DNA of 64,000 nt. Source: Saprospiraceae bacterium. GTDB lineage: Bacteria; Bacteroidota; Bacteroidia; Chitinophagales; Saprospiraceae. Positions 16,864-25,743 of the stretch are shown here, piece after piece. The notes beneath the pieces were generated by a model that did not search any database, had not been told where the DNA came from, and saw only the letters and a program-made list of their open reading frames with translations. Every line of letters starts with the position of its first letter. Position 1 is the first letter of the stretch. Position numbers and translations under genes: made by a program. The stretch is taken from the NCBI GenBank assembly GCA_016714895.1, contig JADKBV010000011.1:620001-684000 (forward strand). The letters run 5' to 3'.

Positions 16864-18008
16864 AACTAACAGTAAAAAATCCAATACTATTAATAGATAA
16901 AAGAAAAGGTCAATCAAGCGGGGTGACACAAATCACCTATTTAAGAGAAGATAAGGATGCCAACATACCATTAGGTCTTTGGTATTGGCGTTCGGACAAA
17001 CTTCAAAATCCGATACCTGCTTTCACGTCATGGGATCCGACAATCGGCATTGCTCAGAAATCCAATGAAAACAATACTATTTTTTCTATTGATGTTTACC
17101 CGGGAGAAACTTATATTTACAGAATAGCATATCTGAATAACGGCCAAATTTCCGATGATGGAGTGGAGATTAAAATAGTCGGACTGTTGCTTGATGGTCA
17201 GTCGGATTTCGGAATTGAGGAAGTTCAAAACGTGGGTACTAATATAATTCCTCCGCTTTCATTTGCTGGCGGTACTTATATAAATTATCAATTTCAAACA
17301 AAAGTCCCGGTAAAAGGCGTATTTTGTGCATTGTCTCACCTTCCATGGAAAATTGACCCGAAAACCAAAATGTTTTATTTTGCAAAACCATTTAAACAAT
17401 TTAATCTAAATAACACAGTAAGTCAAAACCATGCTATACATTTAAAACCATTATATCCCGGCAACCTATATTATGGTATTACTTTGCTCATGGACGAATA
17501 TGGCAGATGGCAATTTTTTACTGATATTTCCATTACAAAAAGGAGAAAACTTACCGTTAAAATAAAAAATATTAAATTCAGTGGCTCTATATTATTAGAG
17601 GATACCTTACGTGGAACGACATTTTTTCATTCAATATCCAGAAATGAAGGAAACAGCCAAAAAGCATGTACATGTTTTCATACAGAAAAAAATATTACCT
17701 CAGTGAGTGATATTCCAGTTGTAAATCCTCATTTTTTTCAATTTAACCCGGTATGGCAACCACCTGTTTGGCCAAGAAATGATTTGGGCTTTGATCAGGA
17801 TTATTATACTGAGTCAGAAAGTGTAACTATATATACACAAAGTGTAGGGGATATTTGTGCGGATTCGGATTTTAAATCTGGTGATATGTTGTTTTTTATC
17901 AGTGGATATAATGAGTCTGATGTTGTAAATCAAACGTGCAAAGCCAGTTCGGCTGATGACACCATCAGATATGAAGTATTTTTTGAACACTGGTCAGTTT
18001 ACGTTTAA
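16860..18008 (+). CDS. Hypothetical protein, third gene of the coupled operon
   Basis: The 382-residue product has no signal peptide or membrane segment and I do not recognise a family. The N-terminal part looks beta-rich (LTVKNPILLIDKRKGQSSGV, YPGETYIYRIAYLNNGQ), like a fibronectin-type sandwich. A second block starts with a similar phrase (KLTVKIKNIKFSGSILLEDT), suggesting a two-domain build. Cysteines cluster late (ACTCFH, DICADSD, NQTCKAS). The start ATG overlaps the previous stop. Lack of a signal next to two secreted proteins suggests a cytoplasmic helper or an uncharacterised route. Confidence 0.6.
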   Translation: MKLTVKNPILLIDKRKGQSSGVTQITYLREDKDANIPLGLWYWRSDKLQNPIPAFTSWDPTIGIAQKSNENNTIFSIDVYPGETYIYRIAYLNNGQISDDGVEIKIVGLLLDGQSDFGIEEVQNVGTNIIPPLSFAGGTYINYQFQTKVPVKGVFCALSHLPWKIDPKTKMFYFAKPFKQFNLNNTVSQNHAIHLKPLYPGNLYYGITLLMDEYGRWQFFTDISITKRRKLTVKIKNIKFSGSILLEDTLRGTTFFHSISRNEGNSQKACTCFHTEKNITSVSDIPVVNPHFFQFNPVWQPPVWPRNDLGFDQDYYTESESVTIYTQSVGDICADSDFKSGDMLFFISGYNESDVVNQTCKASSADDTIRYEVFFEHWSVYV

Positions 18009-18637
18009 AAATTTATATTTGAGATTTACTTAAAACAAAGAAAATCCTTTGTATTTTGACGCATATTTTCAATAAATGACTTCGTTTTGGTCTGTTAGTA
18101 TATTTTTGTTTTCCGGAGTGATTGCAGAAGGGCAATTTTTACTTTTGTAATCATATTTAACAAAAGATGTATTTAATCATCGTGATCACAAGAGTGTTAT
18201 TTATCACCGGATTGATTAAAATGATACAGGACAATGGTTCAATATTTTAGATGTTAAAATCTTCGAAAAGCTATTTGTAAAAAATGAACTCAGACCTTAG
18301 AACGTCTGAAATGTTCATTACAATGTATGTAAACAGAATATTGAAAACTTAGATACTAAACACCATTAAAGATATAGAAGTATATTTTGAATCAGGAGTA
18401 AGGATGGATCGAATTTCTAAACATTTTTTAATATAGTCATCTGAGCGTTGATATTGAATGAATGGTTAAATAGAATGATGCGTGTTTTCGTTATTTTATT
18501 ATAAAACAAACTGATATATTTGTCGGTATAGTGATTGAAGCAACGTTTACGTTAGACCGGAGCAAAATTTACGATAAAGATTTTATGAATTATTATACTT
18601 TTTTACATAAATTAGAAAATATTTTTAATAAAGCATC
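18009..18637 (+). other. Long intergenic region with a possible gene relic
   Basis: No intact gene is present in these 629 bases. From an ATG at 18076 the frame reads MTSFWSVSIFLFSGVIAEGQ, like a start with a hydrophobic leader. It hits a stop and then continues with protein-like phrases (SYLTKDVFNHRDHKSVIYH, then DTGQWFNILDVKIFEKLF) between further stops up to about 18300. This could be a decayed gene, but the AT content makes chance readings possible. The last 100 bases before the kinase are AT-rich leader. Confidence 0.3.
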
Positions 18638-21600
18638 GTGTTTCCCAAAATTAAAATTTCCAAAAAACCATCAATAAAATTATTATTAAATATCTTTTTG
18701 ATAATTTTTATTAATTTTATTCCATATTTTGCAAATACACAAACTAATTTTCCCAACCTCACTTTCAGATCTATCACTACCAAAGATGGTCTCACTTCAA
18801 ATAATATTAGTGGTATAACTCAGGGTGATGACGGTCAGATGTGGATTGCTACTGGAAATGGATTGAACAGTTTTGATGGTAACAATATTACAAACTATTA
18901 CCAGGGTGCAAATAGTATTTTTAACATCAATATGAGTGGTATTTTCACTATAGCAAAGGATAATAAGAATAATCTCTGGCTCTCCGACCGAATCGGAATC
19001 ACTAAGATATCATTACAAAATAAAACAGCAACATATTTTAGTGAATTTCAGGATGTCTATAATTTTTGTCCAATAGAAAATGGTATTTGTTTTATTACAA
19101 AGGAAGGTATTTTTCATAAAAATGAAAACAACGTCAGGAAAACATTGAATATTCTTCCAAAATATATATTTCAAAATAAGAATTCCGACCGATATTTCAA
19201 AATATCGTTAGATAAGAAAAACAATTTTTATCTGTCTTCAAATACCAGAGTGCATAAAATAACCACTGAGGGAGTAGAAAAAAAATATTTCCAAATCCCC
19301 AAAGGGCATTACGTTACAAATCTATATTTTGACCAACACAACAAAGGTTGGGTATCTACATGGGGTCAAGGATTGTATCTGATAAGCCCAAATGCGGACA
19401 ATTTGCAACAAGTACTAAAACCGGAACATTCAAACTTCATAACAGGAGCTGCGGCAGAGTGGCATATTGGAAATAGTGATTACCAATTGGTAGGTTTTGA
19501 AAGTTTCGGAAAATTCGGTATTTTGATTATTAATAAATCTACTTTAAGTTATATACTTCATGAATTTAAGAGTAAAGTGAATACTTTTTATATTGATTCC
19601 AATAATAATTTATGGATAGGGACAAACTCAGGAATACTTATTGCCAGCAATTTATTTGGAAGTATATCTACTATTCCTATTATAACTACAAGAAAAAATC
19701 ATCTTTTGAATCCCGGTAGCATCTATACAATACACGAGACAAAAGATCACTTCTGGCTGACAAAAAGGTACGGTCACGGAATATTCAAATATGACAAAAA
19801 TTGGAATTTGGTTCATGAATTTGGTTCATATCAAATTAAAAATGTACCCCATTATCCATTTATTACAGATGGTTATGATTTCAGATTAGTGGGAAACACC
19901 ATGTATGCTACAAGCGATTTAGGTATGTTTTTAATAGACAATACCACACATTCCTTCAAGCATATATTTACTCCTGAACATGCCGAAGTAAAATTGCGAA
20001 ATATCATTCCTGTCAATGATACTACATGGTTTATCAGGTCTTATGACAAAGGAATTTATGTATTTAATCCTAAAAAAAATGATTTTCCAAAAAAGTATCG
20101 TCTGCAGCACAAAAATGAATCAGCCATATCCAATTATTTAATAAAAACGAGCCGAAATGATATTGTAGTTGCTACCAACAATTTGGGACTATTTTTTTAT
20201 GACTCCCTGTTAGACAAATTTATACGGAAAGACCACCTAAAATTGAATCAATTGGCCATTTTTGGTATGGCAGAAGACCAAAACAGTACACTGTGGCTTT
20301 GCACCAATAAAGGCATCATGAACTATGATCCGGACAAAAATATAATAATAAATGATTTTAGCCAATACAGTGATATGGGTATGGCTTACAGAGTAAATAT
20401 TGATAAAAACAACAATATTTGGTTTTCTAATGCTAAGGGATATTGGTCGTGGAGCCAACAAAACAAACGAATGTTGAAAATAAATTTTGACTCTGGATTA
20501 ATTTCTGAAGTCGAAGATAATTATATACATATTGGATCTGATGGGATGCTCTATCTTGGTGGAATAGATATGGTTCATAAACTCAATCCTGCCCATATTT
20601 CTGAAACTTCAGACAAACCGAGGGTCATCATTTCAAAGGTTAGCGTCAATAATGAAATAAAATTTCTAAATTTCATTCAAAATAGATATAAATTACAATT
20701 ACCGCCAGGTAATGCTACCATTGAAGTTGCTTTTGCAGTGCCCGATTATAGTATGGAACATAGTCACGACTATCAATTCAGATTTACTGACAAAGATAAA
20801 TGGACTACTACATCAGAAGGTAAAATAATTATTCCTTCTTTAACCTATGGAGAACACCAGATACAACTGAAAGGTATAAGCAATTTTTCAGGAAAAGAAA
20901 CAGACGTAGTTTTATTAGAAATAACCATTTTGCCTTTTTGGTATCAAACATGGATGTTCAAGATAGCTATTATTCTGTTATTAGTTTCAATGGTTGTCTC
21001 ATTTATAGTCTGGAACCACAAAAGAGTCAGATCAGAAAGCAATCTGAAACAAATGCTCACCGAAACAAAAATATCTGCACTGAGAGCCCAAATGAATCCA
21101 CATTTTATCTTTAATTGTATCAACAGTATTGATGCATTGATTCAATCCAATGACAAATATCAGGCAACGCAGTATCTCAATAAATTTGCCAGACTCATCA
21201 GGAATATACTTAATAGCAGTAGAGATAATCTCATTGATTTTGCTAAAGATCTCGAAATGATGAAATTGTATCTTGAGTTAGAACTTCTGAGAAATGAAGA
21301 TAAATTCACTGTAGAATACGACATAGACCCTGAATTAACAGAAGGAAACTATATAATACCGCCCATGGTCGTGCATCCATATATTGAAAATGCTATCATT
21401 CATGGTCTGAGAAATAAGTTTGACAATACCGGATTATTAAAGTTGACTGCAAAATTAAAATATGATGTAATTGAATATACCATAGAAGATAATGGTATCG
21501 GGATCGAAGCTGCCGGCAAACTCAGGACAACTGATGAAAGATCTTATGGAATGCAATTGGGCAGTGAAAGAATTAAATATTTTAATCAGGATGATAACTT

Positions 21601-21676
21601 CGAAATTCAGATTGAAGACTTGAATGATGGGGTTAACTCAGGAACAAAAATTGTAATAAAATTAAAATACAGATAA
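18638..21676 (+). CDS. Beta-propeller sensor histidine kinase (LytS-type)
   Basis: The 1,012-residue product is a membrane sensor. An N-terminal signal/anchor (LLLNIFLIIFINFIPYFANTQ) leads into about 700 residues of periplasmic propeller repeats (TTKDGLTSNNISGITQGDDG, then MWIATGNGLNSFDG and similar). A Y_Y_Y-type domain ends near residue 770, followed by one transmembrane helix (FKIAIILLLVSMVVSFIVW). The cytoplasmic His_kinase domain has ALRAQMNPHFIFNCINSIDA with the phospho-acceptor His, the N box PYIENAIIHGL, and DNGIGI. The start must be GTG at 18638: a stop lies 9 nt upstream in frame and there is no suitable ATG. The response regulator follows after 1 nt. Confidence 0.92.
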   Translation: MFPKIKISKKPSIKLLLNIFLIIFINFIPYFANTQTNFPNLTFRSITTKDGLTSNNISGITQGDDGQMWIATGNGLNSFDGNNITNYYQGANSIFNINMSGIFTIAKDNKNNLWLSDRIGITKISLQNKTATYFSEFQDVYNFCPIENGICFITKEGIFHKNENNVRKTLNILPKYIFQNKNSDRYFKISLDKKNNFYLSSNTRVHKITTEGVEKKYFQIPKGHYVTNLYFDQHNKGWVSTWGQGLYLISPNADNLQQVLKPEHSNFITGAAAEWHIGNSDYQLVGFESFGKFGILIINKSTLSYILHEFKSKVNTFYIDSNNNLWIGTNSGILIASNLFGSISTIPIITTRKNHLLNPGSIYTIHETKDHFWLTKRYGHGIFKYDKNWNLVHEFGSYQIKNVPHYPFITDGYDFRLVGNTMYATSDLGMFLIDNTTHSFKHIFTPEHAEVKLRNIIPVNDTTWFIRSYDKGIYVFNPKKNDFPKKYRLQHKNESAISNYLIKTSRNDIVVATNNLGLFFYDSLLDKFIRKDHLKLNQLAIFGMAEDQNSTLWLCTNKGIMNYDPDKNIIINDFSQYSDMGMAYRVNIDKNNNIWFSNAKGYWSWSQQNKRMLKINFDSGLISEVEDNYIHIGSDGMLYLGGIDMVHKLNPAHISETSDKPRVIISKVSVNNEIKFLNFIQNRYKLQLPPGNATIEVAFAVPDYSMEHSHDYQFRFTDKDKWTTTSEGKIIIPSLTYGEHQIQLKGISNFSGKETDVVLLEITILPFWYQTWMFKIAIILLLVSMVVSFIVWNHKRVRSESNLKQMLTETKISALRAQMNPHFIFNCINSIDALIQSNDKYQATQYLNKFARLIRNILNSSRDNLIDFAKDLEMMKLYLELELLRNEDKFTVEYDIDPELTEGNYIIPPMVVHPYIENAIIHGLRNKFDNTGLLKLTAKLKYDVIEYTIEDNGIGIEAAGKLRTTDERSYGMQLGSERIKYFNQDDNFEIQIEDLNDGVNSGTKIVIKLKYR

Positions 21677-21677
21677 A

Positions 21678-22418
21678 ATGATCACAGCAATCATTATAGA
21701 TGATGAAAATAAGGGCAGAATAGCGCTAAGACAAAAATTGACCGATTATTGTCCCGATATCCAAATAGTCGGAGAAGCGGAAAATGGTGAACAAGGTATC
21801 ATTTTGATACAACAATGCAAACCGAATATTGTGTTTTTGGATATTGAAATGCCAAGGATGAATGGCTTCGATATGCTCAACCATCTTGCTGAAAAAAATT
21901 TTCATCTTATCTTTACAACGGCCTATGACCACTATGCTATCAAGGCGATAAAATTTGCAGCCTTCGACTATTTACTCAAGCCAATTGATATCGAGGAATT
22001 AAAAAATGCTGTCAGTAAATTGACAAAAATAAAACCTTTGGATATTACACCACAATTGGATGTGTTGATTCAAAATGCCTATCGAAATTCGAAAGGTTAT
22101 CAAAAAATAGCCATTCCAACGATGGAAGGTATTAGTTTTTTTGAAACTGATGATTTGATTCATCTTGACGCAGAAAGTAATTATACCATGTTGTATTTTA
22201 CACAAAACAGAAAAATTCTCGCTTCCAAAACTTTAAAAGAATTTGAAGAACAACTACCGACCGACCGGTTTTTCAGGATTCACCATTCACATATTGTAAA
22301 CTTAAAATTTATTGTAAAGTATATAAAGGGAGAGGGCGGTCAATTGATCATGGAAAATGGAAAATCATTGGATGTTTCCAGAAGAAAAAAAGGTGATTTG
22401 ATTCAGAAATTAATATAA
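21678..22418 (+). CDS. LytTR-family response regulator
   Basis: The 246-residue product pairs a receiver domain (about residues 1-120) with a LytTR DNA-binding domain (about 145-246). Receiver landmarks are the acidic pair IIDDENKGR, the phospho-acceptor Asp in NIVFLDIEMPRMNGFD (about residue 55), the Thr/Lys pair FTTAYDHYAIKA and DYLLKPID. The LytTR part has FFETDDLIHLDAESNYTMLYF and FFRIHHSHIVNLKFI. Its gene starts 1 nt after the kinase gene, so the two form a two-component system turning extracellular ligand binding into transcription control. Target genes cannot be told. Confidence 0.95.
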   Translation: MITAIIIDDENKGRIALRQKLTDYCPDIQIVGEAENGEQGIILIQQCKPNIVFLDIEMPRMNGFDMLNHLAEKNFHLIFTTAYDHYAIKAIKFAAFDYLLKPIDIEELKNAVSKLTKIKPLDITPQLDVLIQNAYRNSKGYQKIAIPTMEGISFFETDDLIHLDAESNYTMLYFTQNRKILASKTLKEFEEQLPTDRFFRIHHSHIVNLKFIVKYIKGEGGQLIMENGKSLDVSRRKKGDLIQKLI

Positions 22419-22428
22419 GCCCAATTTT

Positions 22429-22469
22429 ATTTGACTTATACCAGAACACATTTGTGTGAAATGTCAAAT
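22429..22469. terminator. Nested hairpin between convergent genes
   Basis: The outer arms ATTTGAC (22429-22435) and GTCAAAT (22463-22469) enclose an inner ACACA-TT-TGTGT hairpin (22446-22457). It sits between the regulator stop and the convergent hydrolase stop. No strong T-run follows on either strand, so a bidirectional terminator role is only plausible. Confidence 0.4.
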
Positions 22470-22520
22470 TGTCGTAATAAGTTTGGCATTCAAAAATTAA
22501 AATCTACTCATTTAAAGTTT

Positions 22521-23450
22521 TTATTTCAAAAACTCCTGAATATATTTATTGACCTCACCTGATTTTTCAAACATTACAAAATGTCCTGCTTTTTTGATCA
22601 TTTTCAGGTTGACATCCGGCAATTGTGCGGCTCCCTGTTGCGCATATTTTTTTGTTGGTCCGCCATTGAGATAACGGTTTGGAATGAGGTTGTCATTTTC
22701 TCCAAAAATACACAAGGTCGGTTGTTTTACCATAGGTAAAAAATCGAAAACGGGTTGATCGACCATAGTGTTTACCCCTAGGGTGATGTGGTAACAATAG
22801 TCTGCAAAATCTTTGGTTGTCCTCATCCAAATTCTGTCATCGATCATAAACGTCGCATCGTCCGGCATGTCATAAAAATTGTAGGCATAGTTGACACGGA
22901 TTTGTTCTACGGTAGTAAGCCGAACGCCGTCAACGGTCATGACATCTCGAAACCACTGTTTTTCGCCTTTGCTGAAGGTTTCAAAACCCGCAGGAGCAAT
23001 GAGGATTAATTTTGACACGAGATCAGGATATTGTAACGCTGTGGTGATGGCAATCTGCCCACCCATCGAATGACCTGCCAAAACCACTTTGTCGATGTTG
23101 AGTTTTTGGCAGATTCCTGCAATGATGTTGGCAAAAAATTCCATAGAAACCTCGTAGTTTCCTTTTGAAGATTTTCCATAGCCGGGCAGATCAATAGCGA
23201 TACAACGGTAATGGTCTTTTAAAACTTCCAGATTTTTTTTCCAGGCAGGAATATAAGAAGCCAGGCCATGGATAAACAAAATGGTTTCTTTGCCTTTGCC
23301 CTGATCAGAATATACGATTTCTAATCCATTATCCAGCCTGACTTTACTGACCGGAATCTCGTAATTCAGATCTGCCATGGTTTGTTTTTGTTGCCCTTTT
23401 CCCGTTAAGGGTATACAAAAAATTAAAAAAAATATTATGTTGAGTTTCAT
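22521..23450 (-). CDS. Secreted alpha/beta hydrolase
   Basis: The 309-residue product has a signal peptide (MKLNIIFFLIFCIPLTGKGQ) and a classical alpha/beta-hydrolase fold. It shows the oxyanion region ETILFIHGLASYIPAW, the nucleophile elbow AGHSMGGQIA (Ser at about residue 128), the acid near FGENDNLIPNRY, and the catalytic His in KKAGHFVMFEKSGE close to the C-terminus. Esterase, lipase and lactonase activities are all possible; the substrate is unknown. It ends 10 nt downstream of the porin-like gene on the same strand and is probably co-transcribed with it. Confidence 0.88.
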   Translation of the reverse strand: MKLNIIFFLIFCIPLTGKGQQKQTMADLNYEIPVSKVRLDNGLEIVYSDQGKGKETILFIHGLASYIPAWKKNLEVLKDHYRCIAIDLPGYGKSSKGNYEVSMEFFANIIAGICQKLNIDKVVLAGHSMGGQIAITTALQYPDLVSKLILIAPAGFETFSKGEKQWFRDVMTVDGVRLTTVEQIRVNYAYNFYDMPDDATFMIDDRIWMRTTKDFADYCYHITLGVNTMVDQPVFDFLPMVKQPTLCIFGENDNLIPNRYLNGGPTKKYAQQGAAQLPDVNLKMIKKAGHFVMFEKSGEVNKYIQEFLK

Positions 23451-23460
23451 TATTTTACAT

Positions 23461-25068
23461 TTAGAACATTAACCATTTCAAACAAACAAAACCAAGCCAT
23501 GGATTGACAGGACGTTGTTCGACGCCGCCATTGGTAACCCGTGAATCGTAAAAATCTCCCAGTCCCATGTAGGCTGCGTGGGCTTCTACTGTCAGAAATG
23601 CGCCGAAATCATAACCCAGTTTTCCGTTGATTTCCCAACCCATAAAATTGCCGCCTCCCGATGGAGCAATGGTTGAAAACCCACCGGCACCACCTATTTT
23701 GGAGTGTAGTTTGTTGGGAATCAGATCCCGGGCCACATTGAGGGTGCCACCGGCAATACCGTAACCCAGATTAGAAATATCGGTCACGGCTGCGACAAAA
23801 CGATTGACGACGTTTCCATGAGGAAAAAGCAGGTATCCGCCATGACCTATGAAGATTCCGCCAGGGCTTCCCCAGGTATTGGAAGTGATGACTCCGGAAT
23901 ATTTTTGGTCATTGATACCGTTTTCATCACCTGAAGTAAATAAAAAGTCGGCTGTAACGATATCTCCTGTGGTCTGACCGTAACGATAGCCGGCTCTCAG
24001 ATTGGCAGCGAGTCCTCCGATACTGACTGATTGCGTGTATTCTGTGTCGCCGGTGCGCAATTGGCGGATACTGCCGAAATTATAGTTCAGAAAGCCGGAG
24101 GCAAACCAACGGTCGAGCATCATTTCTTCATTTCTGGAAAAGTAGGTGCCCAGCCAGAAAACATCACCTTTGTGGGGTTCTGCTCCTATAGGAAACCTGA
24201 ATGCCCCGTTGTAAACGGGAAGAGGACTGGCAAATCCCTGTCCAAGAATACTTACACCGCCTGAGCCGTTTGAACGGTCCTTAACATAATAAAGGGAAGC
24301 TCCAACGTTCCATTTGGGAGCAATATTGTACTGATGATTGAGTTCAAAAAACGTCACATCATCATTTAATTCTACATTGTTTTCATATAATTTATAAAAG
24401 CCGGCTTTACTTTTGTGGTAGTCTGTTTGTCTGCGTACACTGATGCCTACGCCATCTGTTCCGAAAAAGGCGAGTCGGTATCCTGTAGTTGTAAATTTGT
24501 CAAAATATGTTCTGTACAAATCATGTGGACTGTCAAACATACGTTGAAGACCAACATTGATGGTCCAGTTTTTGGCGGGGATAAATTCTACTTCAAGATT
24601 TTGGGTTTGCAGGTTGACCTGATCTGCGGCTATCGCCGAACCAAAATTTCCGCCTGTGCCGTAAGCGACATCACCCCAGGTCCAATCAATTTCGAATGAA
24701 GCTCTCAGGATAGCTTTCCCGTCAAAAATGGATGGTGAATACACAAAAAAAGGAATGGCTCTTTGTTCGGCGTATAAAGCGGTAAACTCATTGGATGTTG
24801 TTGTGGTATTGGAGCCAAATAAACGACCGACGATCTGCCCTTTGAGAAAATCATTTTCAGGTGCTATATTCATGGCAACATTCTGCTGATAAAAATAGAC
24901 AAATGCCTGAAATTGTTTGTTGGCTTTGGTGGGTAAAACCTTGTCAAAACCTGAGAATCCATCTTTACCGGATTCCTGGGCTGCAGATATTTGAATATTT
25001 CCAACCCAAAACCATAAAACCAAAATAAAGCTGAAAGTTGAAGCCGAAGATTGAAATACCATTGTCAA
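23461..25068 (-). CDS. Putative outer-membrane porin-like protein
   Basis: The 535-residue product begins with a signal peptide (ending near IQISAAQ). The rest is aromatic-rich, alternating beta strands and loops (RASFEIDWTWGDVAYGTGG, GVGISVRRQTDYHKSKAGFY, NLRAGYRYGQTTGD), finishing in PWLGFVCLKWLMF with a terminal Phe, the usual signal for outer-membrane barrel insertion. I do not recognise a precise family. An alginate-export-like or substrate-specific porin is the nearest impression. Co-orientation with the hydrolase and the acyl-CoA ligase group suggests uptake of a compound that those enzymes process, which is inference. Confidence 0.65.
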   Translation of the reverse strand: MTMVFQSSASTFSFILVLWFWVGNIQISAAQESGKDGFSGFDKVLPTKANKQFQAFVYFYQQNVAMNIAPENDFLKGQIVGRLFGSNTTTTSNEFTALYAEQRAIPFFVYSPSIFDGKAILRASFEIDWTWGDVAYGTGGNFGSAIAADQVNLQTQNLEVEFIPAKNWTINVGLQRMFDSPHDLYRTYFDKFTTTGYRLAFFGTDGVGISVRRQTDYHKSKAGFYKLYENNVELNDDVTFFELNHQYNIAPKWNVGASLYYVKDRSNGSGGVSILGQGFASPLPVYNGAFRFPIGAEPHKGDVFWLGTYFSRNEEMMLDRWFASGFLNYNFGSIRQLRTGDTEYTQSVSIGGLAANLRAGYRYGQTTGDIVTADFLFTSGDENGINDQKYSGVITSNTWGSPGGIFIGHGGYLLFPHGNVVNRFVAAVTDISNLGYGIAGGTLNVARDLIPNKLHSKIGGAGGFSTIAPSGGGNFMGWEINGKLGYDFGAFLTVEAHAAYMGLGDFYDSRVTNGGVEQRPVNPWLGFVCLKWLMF

Positions 25069-25161
25069 ACTAATTGAAAGATAAAAGGAAAAAGAGTCTT
25101 AAAGTAAGAAAAACGGAAGAAGTTTGATGCTCCTTCCGTTTTTGTAAATCAAAACTGAGGA

Positions 25162-25713
25162 TTAATTCAGTCTTACATAATTTTGAACGTTTCTGGTTCC
25201 AAAAAATCCACCTGAAGTACTACCGAATCCTCCTGCAGGTGTAGGAGGAGTTACACCCTGAATGCTTGGTTCAGATTGAGCTACTTCATACTTCATGCTT
25301 TTGTCATCGGCAGCAACTTCAAAAATTCCTGTTGCGGTCAACACCGTAGGTGCACTTTGATTCAAAGTAATGTTGTAAATGTTTCCTGTATTCGATTTTG
25401 ACTGCGTATATGTACCCGTTAAGACCACTTTTACGCCACCTTTCCATTGATCAACAGTATAAGTGTTGTTGGTTTTAAACTCTGCGATAATAGAATCTGC
25501 AAATGTTTCTAAAATAGGTGAAACAGGAAATGACTTCCATTTACCCTGAACTCCCTCGCGGCAAGCCGTACAAACACCACCGCAATCCACTCCTGTCTCA
25601 TCCTGGTTTTTAATACCATCGCTGCAGGTTCCTTTGTCATCTTCTTTTCCACAACCTACAAACAGGAAGGAAGCGAAGATCATCATCAATCCGAATAATT
25701 TTACTGATTTCAT
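25162..25713 (-). CDS. Small lipoprotein with CSDGIKNQDETGVDCGG motif
   Basis: The 183-residue product has a lipoprotein signal (LMMIFASFLFVGC, lipidated Cys at residue 21). Next is a Cys-rich segment, CSDGIKNQDETGVDCGGVC, a motif seen repeatedly after the lipid anchor in Bacteroidota surface lipoproteins. The remainder looks like a lipocalin-type beta domain (GKWKSFPVSPILETFADSII, NTYTVDQWKGGVKVVLTGTY). It lies between the porin-like gene and the acyl-CoA ligase on the same strand. Function unknown. Confidence 0.8.
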   Translation of the reverse strand: MKSVKLFGLMMIFASFLFVGCGKEDDKGTCSDGIKNQDETGVDCGGVCTACREGVQGKWKSFPVSPILETFADSIIAEFKTNNTYTVDQWKGGVKVVLTGTYTQSKSNTGNIYNITLNQSAPTVLTATGIFEVAADDKSMKYEVAQSEPSIQGVTPPTPAGGFGSTSGGFFGTRNVQNYVRLN

Positions 25714-25743
25714 TTTAAAAAATTTTAATGTTTTATGAATGGT

